DNA of 64,000 bases from Oscillospiraceae bacterium (lineage in GTDB: Bacteria > Bacillota > Clostridia > Oscillospirales > CAG-382): NCBI GenBank assembly GCA_015064945.1, contig SVRF01000003.1, positions 1 through 64,000 of the forward strand, in the 5' to 3' direction. The translations under genes were made by a program, and so were the position numbers. Shown in pieces: positions 34,731-42,907 of the stretch. Under the pieces are notes generated by a model, which saw nothing but the letters and a program-made list of their open reading frames with translations, searched no databases and was not told the origin of the DNA. Within the stretch, counting starts at the first letter, position 1; every line of letters begins with the position of its first letter.

Positions 34731-34893
34731 CATCGTAAAAATCTGCCAGCCGTACCAATGTTTCGGTGGGGGGCGTACGCTCACCACTTTCAAATTTTGA
34801 AAGAAGCGCTTGCTCTATACCCGTTTTCATTTGCAGAGCTATTTGTGTGTACCCCTTGCTTTTTCGCAGAACTCTAAGATTATTTTTCATCAT
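34678..34893 (-). CDS. XRE-family HTH regulator
   Basis: About 71 residues, a single Cro/CI-type helix-turn-helix: LRVLRKSKGYTQIALQMKTGIEQALLSKFESGERTPPTETLVRLADFYDVSIDYIL, ending CRTENPKSHK. Starts at ATG 34893 (or 34890), with AGAGG 5-8 nt upstream. Two 15-bp palindromes lie between it and the divergent membrane-protein gene, one inside that gene's promoter spacer, so it very likely represses both. Confidence 0.88.
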   Translation of the reverse strand: MMKNNLRVLRKSKGYTQIALQMKTGIEQALLSKFESGERTPPTETLVRLADFYDVSIDYILCRTENPKSHK

Positions 34894-34921
34894 GAACACC
34901 TCTAAAGACATCACAGCATTA

Positions 34922-34968
34922 ATGACATTGTGTCATATTTACTCTTGACAAATATGACGTTTTGTCAT
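34922..34968. promoter_or_regulatory. Twin operators of the XRE regulator
   Basis: ATGACA-TTG-TGTCAT at 34922-34936 and ATGACG-TTT-TGTCAT at 34954-34968, centres 32 bp apart (about three helical turns). The second lies within the spacer of the divergent promoter. Confidence 0.8.
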
Positions 34969-34973
34969 ATAAT
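34945..34973 (+). promoter_or_regulatory. Consensus sigma-A promoter of the 35022 gene
   Basis: TTGACA (34945-34950), 17-bp spacer containing operator 2, TATAAT (34968-34973). Confidence 0.88.
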
Positions 34974-35021
34974 CGAGTTGTCGATAAGACATTATTATTT
35001 TTTGAGGAAAGAGGCGTTATT

Positions 35022-35531
35022 ATGAGCGAGCAAATGTATGAACAGAAGCTGAACGAAAAAGAAGATCAAATGTTGGACAAAATGAGCAGAGCGCTGAGAG
35101 AGATCTGGAAGATTATTGTGTTTTGCTGTATTGGTTGGCTGCTGGTGTGCATCGGCATGAAAACCAATCCGCTGTTCGCCTTGGTCGGTGCACTGGTGAT
35201 ATCCGTTCCGTCGGTTATTTGCGTACGTCGCCACGGTATAAAGAATATTTTTAATTACGACTATGTAATTGAGACTACTTACAGAAGCGGTCGCAAAACC
35301 TACGATGTGGATTTGGGGGGCAAGCTGGGCCTTATGGTAATTCAGCTGTTTGCTACCATTTTCATCGGTGTTGTGCTGACCCCTATTCGTTATGTTGTGT
35401 ATTGTTTGAAATTTAATTCCAACTGTAAGCAGCTGAACTTTAAGCCTGAATTTAAGTTGGGTGTTCTGTTTCCTACCGTTGTCGGTGTTTCTACTTTTAT
35501 AGTGGGTATTGTTTTAGGCAGCATTTTGTAA
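35022..35531 (+). CDS. Membrane protein under XRE control, unknown function
   Basis: 169 residues. A charged coiled-coil-like N-terminus (MSEQMYEQKLNEKEDQMLDKMSRALREIWK), two helices (about 31-65), a polar stretch (YVIETTYRSGRKTYDVDLGGK), then two more helices. Not recognised. I start at ATG 35022 because the frame's earlier start lies upstream of the promoter's -10; AGAGG is 7 nt before the ATG. Expression is expected to be low until the XRE repressor is removed. Confidence 0.75.
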   Translation: MSEQMYEQKLNEKEDQMLDKMSRALREIWKIIVFCCIGWLLVCIGMKTNPLFALVGALVISVPSVICVRRHGIKNIFNYDYVIETTYRSGRKTYDVDLGGKLGLMVIQLFATIFIGVVLTPIRYVVYCLKFNSNCKQLNFKPEFKLGVLFPTVVGVSTFIVGIVLGSIL

Positions 35532-35542
35532 TAATTGAAAAG

Positions 35543-35585
35543 ACAAAGAAAACCTCGAGAATAAGCTCGAGGTTTTCTTTGTTTG
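35543..35585 (+). terminator. Rho-independent terminator of the 35022 gene
   Basis: ACAAAGAAAACCTCGAG pairs with CTCGAGGTTTTCTTTGT over 17 bp with a 6-nt loop. Confidence 0.9.
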
Positions 35586-35623
35586 CAAATTCGCCACGCT
35601 TTTGACATTTCTTAACCGTACTC

Positions 35624-35651
35624 TTGCATTTCCCGTTTTATATGGTATAAT
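35624..35651 (+). promoter_or_regulatory. Sigma-A promoter of the nagA operon
   Basis: TTGCAT (35624-35629), 16-bp spacer, TATAAT (35646-35651); AAAGG 10 nt before the ATG. Confidence 0.7.
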
Positions 35652-35675
35652 CGAACTTAGAAAGGCTTGATAACC

Positions 35676-36830
35676 ATGAAACACATTAAAGGCTTTAAAA
35701 ACGCCCGCATACTTACAGAGGGCGGTATTGCAAGGACAAATCTGCTTATTCAAAACGGAATAATAACAAAGCTTGGGGATTTTGACTGTGATGGACTTGA
35801 AGAGCTTTCCGAGGACAAAATCGTTATCCCCGCTTTTATAGACCAGCACATACACGGTGCTGACGGTGCCGATGCTATAGACGGCACGGCAGAGGCGCTT
35901 GGCAAAGTCTCCAAGGCGCTTGCAAGGGAGGGTACTGCCGCTTACTTGGCGACCACCACCACCGAAAGTGCCAAGTGTATTGTAAAAGCACTTGAAGCAG
36001 TTAAAGCGTACATAGAAAAAGCACCCGCAGAGGGTGCTGGGATACTTGGCGTGCATTTGGAAGGTCCTTTTATATCAAAAAGCTTTCTTGGCGCACAGTT
36101 GCCTGAATTTGCGGTCGCCCCTGATGTGGAAACCTTCAAAAGTTACGAAACCGCAAGCGGAAACAATATACGCCTTGTATCCTTTGCCGTGGAGGAAGCA
36201 GGCGGCAGCGAGCTTTGCGCTTATCTTGTGAGTCAAGGGATAGTTGCTTCTATAGGGCATTCCGCCGCCGCATACGAAGACATAGAAAAAGCAATAACAC
36301 AGGGTGCAAGCAGTGTTACCCACACCTATAACGCCCAGCGCCCCTTACATCACCGTGAGGTGGGGGTGGTCGGCAGTGCTATGCTGTTTGACGAGCTGTA
36401 TTGTGAGGTGATTTGTGACGGTATACACCTGTCGCCCCCTGCGGTAAGGCTTTTACACAGGAATAAACCGAGAGACAAGTTTATACTTATTACCGACTCC
36501 CTACGTGCCAAGTATCTGCCCGACGGAGTTTATCCCGAACCGGGCGGACAGGAGGTAACCGTTAAAAACGGTGAGGCGAGACTTGAAGACGGCACCCTTG
36601 CAGGCAGCACCCTTAAAATGAACAAAGCTGTTAAAAATGCTATGAAGTTCTTGGGGGTAGGACTTGAAGAAGCCGTGCGGTACGCCACGGAAAACCCTGC
36701 CAAGAACTTGGGTGTGTTTGACAGGATGGGCAGTATTGCCGAAGGTAAGCTTGCCAACCTTACGGTTATTGACAGTGATATAAACGTATACCAAACCGTT
36801 CGCAAAGGTATTTGCATATATGAAAAGTAA
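35676..36830 (+). CDS. nagA: N-acetylglucosamine-6-phosphate deacetylase
   Basis: 384 residues, amidohydrolase superfamily. Removes acetate from GlcNAc-6-P in amino-sugar and cell-wall recycling. Metal and catalytic motifs in order: DQHIHGADG, GVHLEGPFIS (Glu ligand), SIGHSAA (His), VTHTYNAQRPLHH (His), and ITDSLRAKYLPDG with the catalytic Asp. Family members usually read THLFNAM where this has THTYNAQ. The end of the gene lies 13 nt before the GH3 start, so they form an operon. Confidence 0.92.
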   Translation: MKHIKGFKNARILTEGGIARTNLLIQNGIITKLGDFDCDGLEELSEDKIVIPAFIDQHIHGADGADAIDGTAEALGKVSKALAREGTAAYLATTTTESAKCIVKALEAVKAYIEKAPAEGAGILGVHLEGPFISKSFLGAQLPEFAVAPDVETFKSYETASGNNIRLVSFAVEEAGGSELCAYLVSQGIVASIGHSAAAYEDIEKAITQGASSVTHTYNAQRPLHHREVGVVGSAMLFDELYCEVICDGIHLSPPAVRLLHRNKPRDKFILITDSLRAKYLPDGVYPEPGGQEVTVKNGEARLEDGTLAGSTLKMNKAVKNAMKFLGVGLEEAVRYATENPAKNLGVFDRMGSIAEGKLANLTVIDSDINVYQTVRKGICIYEK

Positions 36831-36843
36831 AGGAGAAGCGCAG

Positions 36844-38394
36844 ATGAAGTACAGTATAAAACCCGCAAAGGATATGACCGTTGACGAGCTTATCGGTCAG
36901 GTTATAATGATAGGACTGCCCGGCTTGGAACTGGACGGCGGATCCGCCAAGTTTATAAGGGACTACAAGATAGGCAACTACATTTTATTCTCCAGAAACT
37001 ACAAGGACACCAAGCAAATGAAGTCCTTTATGAAGGAGTTGTATGAGTACAGCGAGGAGATAACCGACTCCTTCCCTTTGGTTTCCATTGACCAGGAAGG
37101 CGGTATGGTGGTAAGGCTGTTTAAGGACGTTACCTTCCCTGCCAGTCCTCTAACCACGGCGGCAAGCTCTGTTGAAGACGCACCCTATAAGACAGGCAAA
37201 ATTATAGGCAGTGATATGCTTAAGATGGGTATAAACCTTAACCTTGCACCCTGCCTTGAGATAAACAAGGACCTGCTTAACCCCTTGGTTAACATAAGAG
37301 GCTACGGTGCAACCAAGGAGGCTGTGCTGAGGCACGCATCGGCGTTTGTTCACGGCGTGCAGGACAGCGGCGCGCTTAGCTGTATCAAGCACTTCCCGGG
37401 GGCCGGCTCCAGCACTAAGGACTCGCACCTTGAGCTTCCCATAATAGAGGAGTCCAAGGAAGAGATGCTTAATTACAATATGTACCCCTTTACCCATATA
37501 CTCGAAAGCGACGGGCTTATGAGCAGTCATTGCCTTTTCAAGGCCTTTGACGAAGTGCCCTCTACCCTGTCCAAGGTTTTGCTGACGGACGTACTGCGCG
37601 GACAGATAGGCTACGAGGGACTTATAATCTCCGACGGTATGGAGATGAAAGCTATAACCGACCATTACGGCATAGGCAGAGGCTGTGTTATGGCGCTCAA
37701 CGCAGGCTGTGATATTTTGCTCCTCTGCCACGATTACAACGAACAGAAAGAAGCCTTTGATGCAGTTAAGAAAGCTGTTGATAACGGAGAAATACCCGTA
37801 GAGTTGCTTCGTGAAAAGGCAGAGCGCATAAACAAGGCGAAGGCGAAGCTTGCGGAGGGCCTGAAGGCTAATTTTACCGACGGCGACTACGCAGTTATTG
37901 AGGAAGAACACGCCCTTATGCAAAGCATAGTTGACAACAGCTACACTCTTATTAAAGGTAACGCCCCCAAAATTGACGGTGACACATTGGTTATTTCCTG
38001 TAACGTAAGGGTGGCAAGCATAGCAGAAGACGAGTTTGACGAACGCAACCTTACGGCGGCACTTAAAGCAAGCTTCCCCGAAAACGAGGTGCTTCAGTTT
38101 ACCAAAGACAAAGCCTTTACCGGTGAGGTTATGGCAAAGGCTAAGGAATACGGCAAGGTTTTGGTATACTCCTATGATGCATATAATGACGACGTGCAGA
38201 AGGACACCGTAAACGGCCTGCTTAAATCCGGCAAGGAAGTTTACGTGGTATCCATAAAGGGACCCATCGACCGTCAGTATTTCCAAGGGCTTACAAACTA
38301 CGCCTGCCTGTACGAATACACGCCCAACAGCATAAAGGCTATAGTAAAACAGCTAAAGGGCGAAATTACACTTAACGGTAAAATTCCTGAATAA
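36844..38394 (+). CDS. GH3 beta-N-acetylhexosaminidase (NagZ-like)
   Basis: 516 residues from the ATG at 36844, which has GGAG 8 nt upstream; the earlier ATG lies inside the nagA coding end. VSIDQEGGMVVRL and NLAPCLEIN mark the GH3 barrel; IKHFPGAGSSTKDSHLELP carries the KHFPGxGxxxxDSH loop with the acid/base His-Asp dyad of NagZ-type enzymes; LIISDGMEMKAI holds the nucleophile Asp. A second alpha/beta domain follows (about 370-510). No signal peptide, so it is cytoplasmic and likely releases GlcNAc from muropeptides for NagA, possibly by phosphorolysis. Confidence 0.88.
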   Translation: MKYSIKPAKDMTVDELIGQVIMIGLPGLELDGGSAKFIRDYKIGNYILFSRNYKDTKQMKSFMKELYEYSEEITDSFPLVSIDQEGGMVVRLFKDVTFPASPLTTAASSVEDAPYKTGKIIGSDMLKMGINLNLAPCLEINKDLLNPLVNIRGYGATKEAVLRHASAFVHGVQDSGALSCIKHFPGAGSSTKDSHLELPIIEESKEEMLNYNMYPFTHILESDGLMSSHCLFKAFDEVPSTLSKVLLTDVLRGQIGYEGLIISDGMEMKAITDHYGIGRGCVMALNAGCDILLLCHDYNEQKEAFDAVKKAVDNGEIPVELLREKAERINKAKAKLAEGLKANFTDGDYAVIEEEHALMQSIVDNSYTLIKGNAPKIDGDTLVISCNVRVASIAEDEFDERNLTAALKASFPENEVLQFTKDKAFTGEVMAKAKEYGKVLVYSYDAYNDDVQKDTVNGLLKSGKEVYVVSIKGPIDRQYFQGLTNYACLYEYTPNSIKAIVKQLKGEITLNGKIPE

Positions 38395-38404
38395 TTAAGG
38401 ATAT

Positions 38405-38437
38405 AAAAAAGCCGCACGGTTTTCCGTGCGGCTTTCT
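38405..38437. terminator. Bidirectional terminator between GH3 and BlaR1 genes
   Basis: AAAAAAGCCGCACGG-TTTT-CCGTGCGGCTTTC: 9 GC-rich pairs with A and T tracts, serving convergent genes. Confidence 0.9.
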
Positions 38438-38440
38438 TTG

Positions 38441-40879
38441 TCACTTTACAAGCGATGCGTATTCAAAGCTGTAGCTTGTGCTTGGCATTGATGTTATAGT
38501 GCCTGTGGGGTCAAAATTATACCAAATCTTAAAGCATTGTTCTTTTCCGTTGGGGTCTGTAAATAATATGCAATGGTCGCTTACAAGCTCACCCGTTACG
38601 GTTTTTGCAATAAACGTCTCCCTTGCGGGAAGCGTGCCGTGCTCGTAGGGAGCACCGTTAATCTCGCAAGGGTCGCCCCTGAAGCTGCCGTAGGTCTTGG
38701 CAAAGCGGAAATTCGTAAGGTCTGCGCTTGACCTTATAATAATATATTCCGTACCGCCCCAGTCGCAGTCAAGGTCCGCATTATCAGCTTGTACCGCATG
38801 ATCAAAAGAGCTTATGTCTACAACATAAGAGCTTAGAGCGCTGTCCTTTCGGACGTAACAAGCTAAGGCGTAAGCATACTCAAGATAGAGACAGTCACCG
38901 TCAATGTAATATTCCCCGTGGAAAGAAAGCTTCCCGCTTTCAGCGATGTAAAGGGTGAAATAGCCTTCTTTCGCCAACCATGTAACAGCCTGTTCTTTTG
39001 CGTCTCTGATCACCTTGCCTGTACCGTCTTCATTAAGCAACAGTTCTTGCAGGTCACCACTGCCGTCATCATAAATCCAAGTGCCAATAATACTTGTCAG
39101 ATTTTCTGTTTCTTTTGTGCAGATGTATTCCCCGCCTTTATTGAAGCGCAATGTTAAGCTGTCGCCCTCTACCGTGCATTCTACGGCAAACTCCCAGTTT
39201 GACGAAATTTCTACGGGCTCCACGATATCTATTAACAGTTTTTTCTCATTGGTTTCGTCATAACGGTGCCAACCAAATGCATACTCCGCATCATTAGTGA
39301 TAATGGTTCCTGTGCCGTTAAGCCTGAAGCTGATACTTTTAAACCCTTCGGTATCATCTTCCAAGCGCCAAGTACCGAGAAGAGGCTCGTCTACAGACAT
39401 TAATTTTACATGACTTTTATAATCGTTATCCCATAAAAAACGCATGCTGAGTATGCCGTCTATTATGCTGTAATCGCATTCGGTTGTGGCAAAAGGCTCC
39501 GCGCCATCACCTTCTTCAAGTTCGATAGCAAAGTTGAGCTTATTTGGACGAGCCTTGTCCACAAACCACTCGAACTGCTTCACAACTTGTTCTGTATATA
39601 TGTTTATAACATAGCCTGTGCCGTCCTCTTTAAACATATAACCTATGTTTTGAGCGGCGCCGTTCTCATATTTCGCCCACAAACCGACAAGATATTTACC
39701 GCCTGTAGGGACAGGGAAAATATCCTTTTGTTCTTCCTCGGTGCTTACTTCGGAGCTTTCTTCCTCGGCGCTTACTTCAGAACTTTCTTCCCCTGTGCTT
39801 ACTTCAGAGCTTTCTTCAATACCGCATTCCACTTTCTTTTCGGGGGTGGACAGGAAGCAAAGGGCAAGTACTGCCGCTGTTACCATAACGGCAATAATTA
39901 TCCAGAGTGCGGGCTTTTTATAGCTTAGCGCTTTTTTTATTCGTTGCTTTACGCTTATCTCACCGAAAGCTACGGGGCAGGACATTGCACTGCGCCCCTT
40001 TACGCCGCAGGCAAGCAGTGCGGTGGCGTAGGCCTTGCGCTCCTCGGTGTTAAGCTCTTTTATAACCTTTTCGTCGCAGGCGTATTCTATATCCCTGCAA
40101 AGCAAAATATATGACACCCAAACCAAGGGGTTAAACCAATGAAGGGCAAGGATAAAGAAAGCAAGAGGCTTTACCAGATGGTCAAGGCGCTTTATATGGG
40201 CGTGCTCGTGACGCAATACATAGCTTTGGTTCTCCTCGCTTAAGCCGAAGGGAAGATACACCTTGGGTCTTATAAAGCCAAGCACAAATGGGGAGCCTAC
40301 CTTATCGCCCTTATATATTCCGTTACCCTCTGCAACAGAGGTGGAAAGGGAGCGTTTGAGAAGCAAAAGGCTGAGCGCAAAATACGCAAGCAGTATTGCC
40401 GCGCCTGCTATCCACACGTAACTGCCTATCTCCACCGCAAGGGTACTTCGGTCTACGGAGTTGGCTGCTTCCTCCGCCTTGGGGCTTACTACTTTGTTTA
40501 TAGAATTATCCACAGCCGTTATACCGCTTTGAATTTGAAGCTTGTCTGGCCTTGTAACGGGGCGCACGGGGGATGAAACAACGGGTAAATCGGGCACGGA
40601 AACCGTAGGCGTTTGTGGAACGCTGACAGAAGGTGCTTCTTCCTTCGACACCTCTTCCGCTGTTTGGGTATACACCACCGCTTCCCTGTTAGGTACAAGG
40701 CTTACGGGGCTTTCGAAGCTGAAGGGCACTGCAAGACTTATTGCCACCAAGCCCCAAAGCAGGCACACCGTCCAACGGGGTGCAACACGCTTAAGCACAA
40801 GGCGCAAAACCAACACCGCAAGAATAAGCCAACTTGAAACTATACTAAGGTTAAGTATATCGATAAACAGATTTTTCAC
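38441..40879 (-). CDS. BlaR1/MecR1-type M56 membrane peptidase with a novel sensor region
   Basis: 812 residues. Helices near 10-30, 38-52 and 152-174, then the M56 zinc peptidase with LRHEHAHIKRLDH (HExxH at 224-228) and DIEYACDE, and a last helix at 325-343. In BlaR1 the exterior is a penicillin-binding domain; here it is an acidic SSEVST-type linker (352-383) followed by three to four beta-rich repeats of about 90-100 residues (starts YLVGLWAKYENG, LLGTWRLEDDTEG, IIGTWIYDDGSGD) plus a C-terminal domain. No SxxK/KTG is visible. Start GTG at 40879 with GGAGGGG upstream. It probably cleaves the adjacent BlaI-like repressor on an unknown signal. Confidence 0.85.
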   Translation of the reverse strand: MKNLFIDILNLSIVSSWLILAVLVLRLVLKRVAPRWTVCLLWGLVAISLAVPFSFESPVSLVPNREAVVYTQTAEEVSKEEAPSVSVPQTPTVSVPDLPVVSSPVRPVTRPDKLQIQSGITAVDNSINKVVSPKAEEAANSVDRSTLAVEIGSYVWIAGAAILLAYFALSLLLLKRSLSTSVAEGNGIYKGDKVGSPFVLGFIRPKVYLPFGLSEENQSYVLRHEHAHIKRLDHLVKPLAFFILALHWFNPLVWVSYILLCRDIEYACDEKVIKELNTEERKAYATALLACGVKGRSAMSCPVAFGEISVKQRIKKALSYKKPALWIIIAVMVTAAVLALCFLSTPEKKVECGIEESSEVSTGEESSEVSAEEESSEVSTEEEQKDIFPVPTGGKYLVGLWAKYENGAAQNIGYMFKEDGTGYVINIYTEQVVKQFEWFVDKARPNKLNFAIELEEGDGAEPFATTECDYSIIDGILSMRFLWDNDYKSHVKLMSVDEPLLGTWRLEDDTEGFKSISFRLNGTGTIITNDAEYAFGWHRYDETNEKKLLIDIVEPVEISSNWEFAVECTVEGDSLTLRFNKGGEYICTKETENLTSIIGTWIYDDGSGDLQELLLNEDGTGKVIRDAKEQAVTWLAKEGYFTLYIAESGKLSFHGEYYIDGDCLYLEYAYALACYVRKDSALSSYVVDISSFDHAVQADNADLDCDWGGTEYIIIRSSADLTNFRFAKTYGSFRGDPCEINGAPYEHGTLPARETFIAKTVTGELVSDHCILFTDPNGKEQCFKIWYNFDPTGTITSMPSTSYSFEYASLVK

Positions 40880-40880
40880 A

Positions 40881-41243
40881 TTACTCCCCTCCGTTCTCTA
40901 TAATGCGCTGTATCTCCTCTACCGCCGCATCGCTTAGCTTTTGCTTTTTGGCAAAGGCGGCAATAAAGGCAGGCAAAGAGCCCTCAAAGCGCTTTTCTAT
41001 AAGCTCGTCCACATCCGCCCTTTGTACCTCGTCCTTACTTACAAGGGCGCTTACTATAGAGTTTTCGTTTTTAAGCACCCCACGCTGGGACAGCCTTTTT
41101 ATTACCGTATAGGTGGTTGTGCGTGACCAGCCCAGTTTTTCCTTACACAGCGCCGCAAGAGCAGCACTTTGTATGGGCTGGTTTTCCCAAAGTATAAGAC
41201 AAAATCTGTATTCACTTTCAAAAATTTTAGGTGTAGTGCTCAT
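40881..41243 (-). CDS. BlaI/MecI/CopY-family repressor
   Basis: 120 residues. Winged-helix domain: IFESEYRFCLILWENQPIQSAALAALCKEKLGWSRTTTYTVIKRLSQRGVLKNENSIVSALVS, then a dimerisation helix. ATG at 41243 has AAGGAGG 9 nt upstream. Two overlapping palindromes with GTCTA half-sites cover its promoter. Immediately followed by the M56 peptidase gene, the usual repressor-sensor order. Confidence 0.92.
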   Translation of the reverse strand: MSTTPKIFESEYRFCLILWENQPIQSAALAALCKEKLGWSRTTTYTVIKRLSQRGVLKNENSIVSALVSKDEVQRADVDELIEKRFEGSLPAFIAAFAKKQKLSDAAVEEIQRIIENGGE

Positions 41244-41260
41244 ATATACCGGCCTCCTTT

Positions 41261-41300
41261 TGTCTATTCTATTAGACAACTGTAGTCTAACACATTAGAC
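41261..41300. promoter_or_regulatory. Two BlaI-type operators
   Basis: TGTCTA-N6-TAGACA at 41261-41278 and GTCTAA-CACA-TTAGAC at 41285-41300. The first covers the transcription start, the second the -10 and spacer, giving autoregulation of the repressor-sensor pair. Confidence 0.78.
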
Positions 41301-41312
41301 AGCCTTTGTCAA
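41284..41312 (-). promoter_or_regulatory. Promoter of the blaI-blaR1-like operon
   Basis: Minus strand TTGACA (41307-41312), 17-bp spacer, TAGACT (41284-41289). Confidence 0.7.
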
Positions 41313-41315
41313 TAG

Positions 41316-41361
41316 GCAAAAACAAAAAGACGCAAAACCTTTTTCACAAGATTTTGCGTCT
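41316..41361 (-). terminator. Rho-independent terminator of the D-Ala ligase gene
   Basis: Minus strand AGACGCAAAA/TTTTGCGTCT stem (10 bp) followed by TTTTGTTTTTGCC. Confidence 0.85.
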
Positions 41362-41365
41362 AATT

Positions 41366-42409
41366 TTATGCATTTTGAATAAAAAAGTCTATTATTTCGG
41401 AAAAGCTGTGGCCTGCCGCCTTCATCATAGAGGGAAAATGGCTATGCTCGGTAAAACCGGGGATGGTATTTATCTCACCAAAGATAAGCTCGCCTTTTTC
41501 GGTATAGAAAAAATCCACCCTGGCAAAGCCGTCACAGCTAAGTGCCTTATAAAGTTTCTTTGCCTGCTCCTTCACCCTGTCACGCTCCTCTGCGGAAAGC
41601 CTTGCAGGGATATGGATAACGGTTGAAGTGGGAAAATATTTGGCGTTAAAGTCGTAAAAACCGCACTTTACCTCTGTTTCGTCAACCTCACCTACCACAA
41701 GCTCTTTCTTTCCCATAACGGCACAGGAAATTTCTCTGCCTACAATGGCTTCTTCCACCAGCACGGCGTCGTCGTACTTAAAGGCAGTATCTATTGCGGC
41801 GGCAAGCGCATCCTCTGCGTCCACCTTGGTTACGCCGTAGGAAGAGCCCGCCTTGACAGGCTTTACAAAAACGGGGTAGCCTATTTCTTCCGCAAAGGCA
41901 AAAGCTGCATCCGTACCGTCCCCTTCGGTAAGGAGTACCGCCTTGGGCACGATAGCGCCAACCGTTTCCGCAATGCGCTGTGCAACGTGCTTGTTCATAC
42001 ACAAAGACGAGCTTAAAGAGCCACAGCCGGCTATTGGAATGCCTGCCAACTCAAAAACGCCTTGCACTGTGCCGTCTTCTCCGTTTTTGCCGTGGAGAAT
42101 AGGAAGCGCACAGTCTATGTAAGTGGTTTTTACGCCATCTGCACCGTACTCTATTATACCGTGGGTACTGCGGTTTGGAGACACCGCAACGGGACACAAA
42201 AATTCAGAATTTGCAAGCCAGCGGTCGGTGGGGATATCCTCTATATCTCCGTTGTAAACAAACCAATCCCCCTCCTTGCTTATGCCGATGGGGATAATAT
42301 TATATTTTTGACGGTCTATATTTTTAAGCACTGCATAAGATGAAAGCAAAGAAACGGAGTATTCCGAGGAGCATCCGCCGAAAAGGACGGCTACTGTTTT
42401 TTTGTTCAA
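41366..42409 (-). CDS. D-alanine:D-alanine/D-serine ligase, VanG-like
   Basis: 347 residues, ATP-grasp. ATP-dependent ligation of D-Ala to a second D-amino acid for the wall precursor used by MurF. Motifs: AVLFGGCSSEYSVSLLSS, PILHGKNGEDGTVQGVFELAGIP, FVKPVKAGSSYGVTKV and the C-terminal GEINTIPGFTEHSHFPSMM. The overall pattern and the (F/T)xxHSxxP tail resemble, from memory, VanG/VanC-group ligases more than the Ddl of Bacillus, but D-Ser versus D-Ala specificity cannot be read. TTG start with AAGGAG 9 nt upstream; own promoter and terminator, no vanT/vanXY neighbours. Confidence 0.87.
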   Translation of the reverse strand: MNKKTVAVLFGGCSSEYSVSLLSSYAVLKNIDRQKYNIIPIGISKEGDWFVYNGDIEDIPTDRWLANSEFLCPVAVSPNRSTHGIIEYGADGVKTTYIDCALPILHGKNGEDGTVQGVFELAGIPIAGCGSLSSSLCMNKHVAQRIAETVGAIVPKAVLLTEGDGTDAAFAFAEEIGYPVFVKPVKAGSSYGVTKVDAEDALAAAIDTAFKYDDAVLVEEAIVGREISCAVMGKKELVVGEVDETEVKCGFYDFNAKYFPTSTVIHIPARLSAEERDRVKEQAKKLYKALSCDGFARVDFFYTEKGELIFGEINTIPGFTEHSHFPSMMKAAGHSFSEIIDFFIQNA

Positions 42410-42444
42410 AGCACATAACTCCTTAGTTTATAGTATCTGCTATC

Positions 42445-42473
42445 ATTATACTCCTTTACCGCTGAAAAAGCAA
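42445..42473 (-). promoter_or_regulatory. Sigma-A promoter of the D-Ala ligase gene
   Basis: Minus strand TTGCTT (42468-42473), 17-bp spacer, TATAAT (42445-42450). Confidence 0.7.
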
Positions 42474-42475
42474 CA

Positions 42476-42907
42476 CTATTTTAAACACGAACGAACCAAA
42501 TACAAAACGGTGCCCAAAACCATAAGCACAGCAGATACCAAAATATACAGATACATATAGTAAAGCTCCGTCCCGAATACTGACACGCTGTTTACCACAT
42601 AGCCCGAAATATCAACTACCCCCTTAAGGGTGAAGCCCACTGCAAGACTTATAACGCCCCAATTATACAGCTGCTTCGTCAAACATCGTGGGGATGCAAG
42701 CTTAAAGGCGTACAGTAAAGTATAAGGCAACACACCAAAAACAAAGGGCACCAAGGCAAGATAAGTCATATAGGGCGAAGAAACCCCGTGGCTTAAGCTT
42801 TGGTAAACAGAACTGAAAAAACCGCAAAATGCCGTTGCCCCAAGAAAAGCTGTAGAGATGCGGGCGTTTTTTCTTCTGTCATCAATAATCGTATCCGATA
42901 TATACAA
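42476..42907 (-). CDS. Four-helix membrane protein of unknown function
   Basis: 143 residues with four hydrophobic helices (about 18-36, 46-68, 82-104, 113-140) and short loops. Its start overlaps the end of the phosphodiester glycosidase gene by 26 nt, so the two are coupled. Not recognised. Confidence 0.6.
   Translation of the reverse strand: MYISDTIIDDRRKNARISTAFLGATAFCGFFSSVYQSLSHGVSSPYMTYLALVPFVFGVLPYTLLYAFKLASPRCLTKQLYNWGVISLAVGFTLKGVVDISGYVVNSVSVFGTELYYMYLYILVSAVLMVLGTVLYLVRSCLK

Noticed and set aside
32949-35600. Integrated prophage or ICE next to tRNA-Leu
   Set aside because: No integrase, attachment-site repeat of the tRNA 3' end, or structural genes are visible; only the S23 cassette and small genes occur.
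38441-41243. Beta-lactam resistance operon
   Set aside because: The sensor lacks a penicillin-binding domain and no beta-lactamase is adjacent; only the regulatory chassis is shared.
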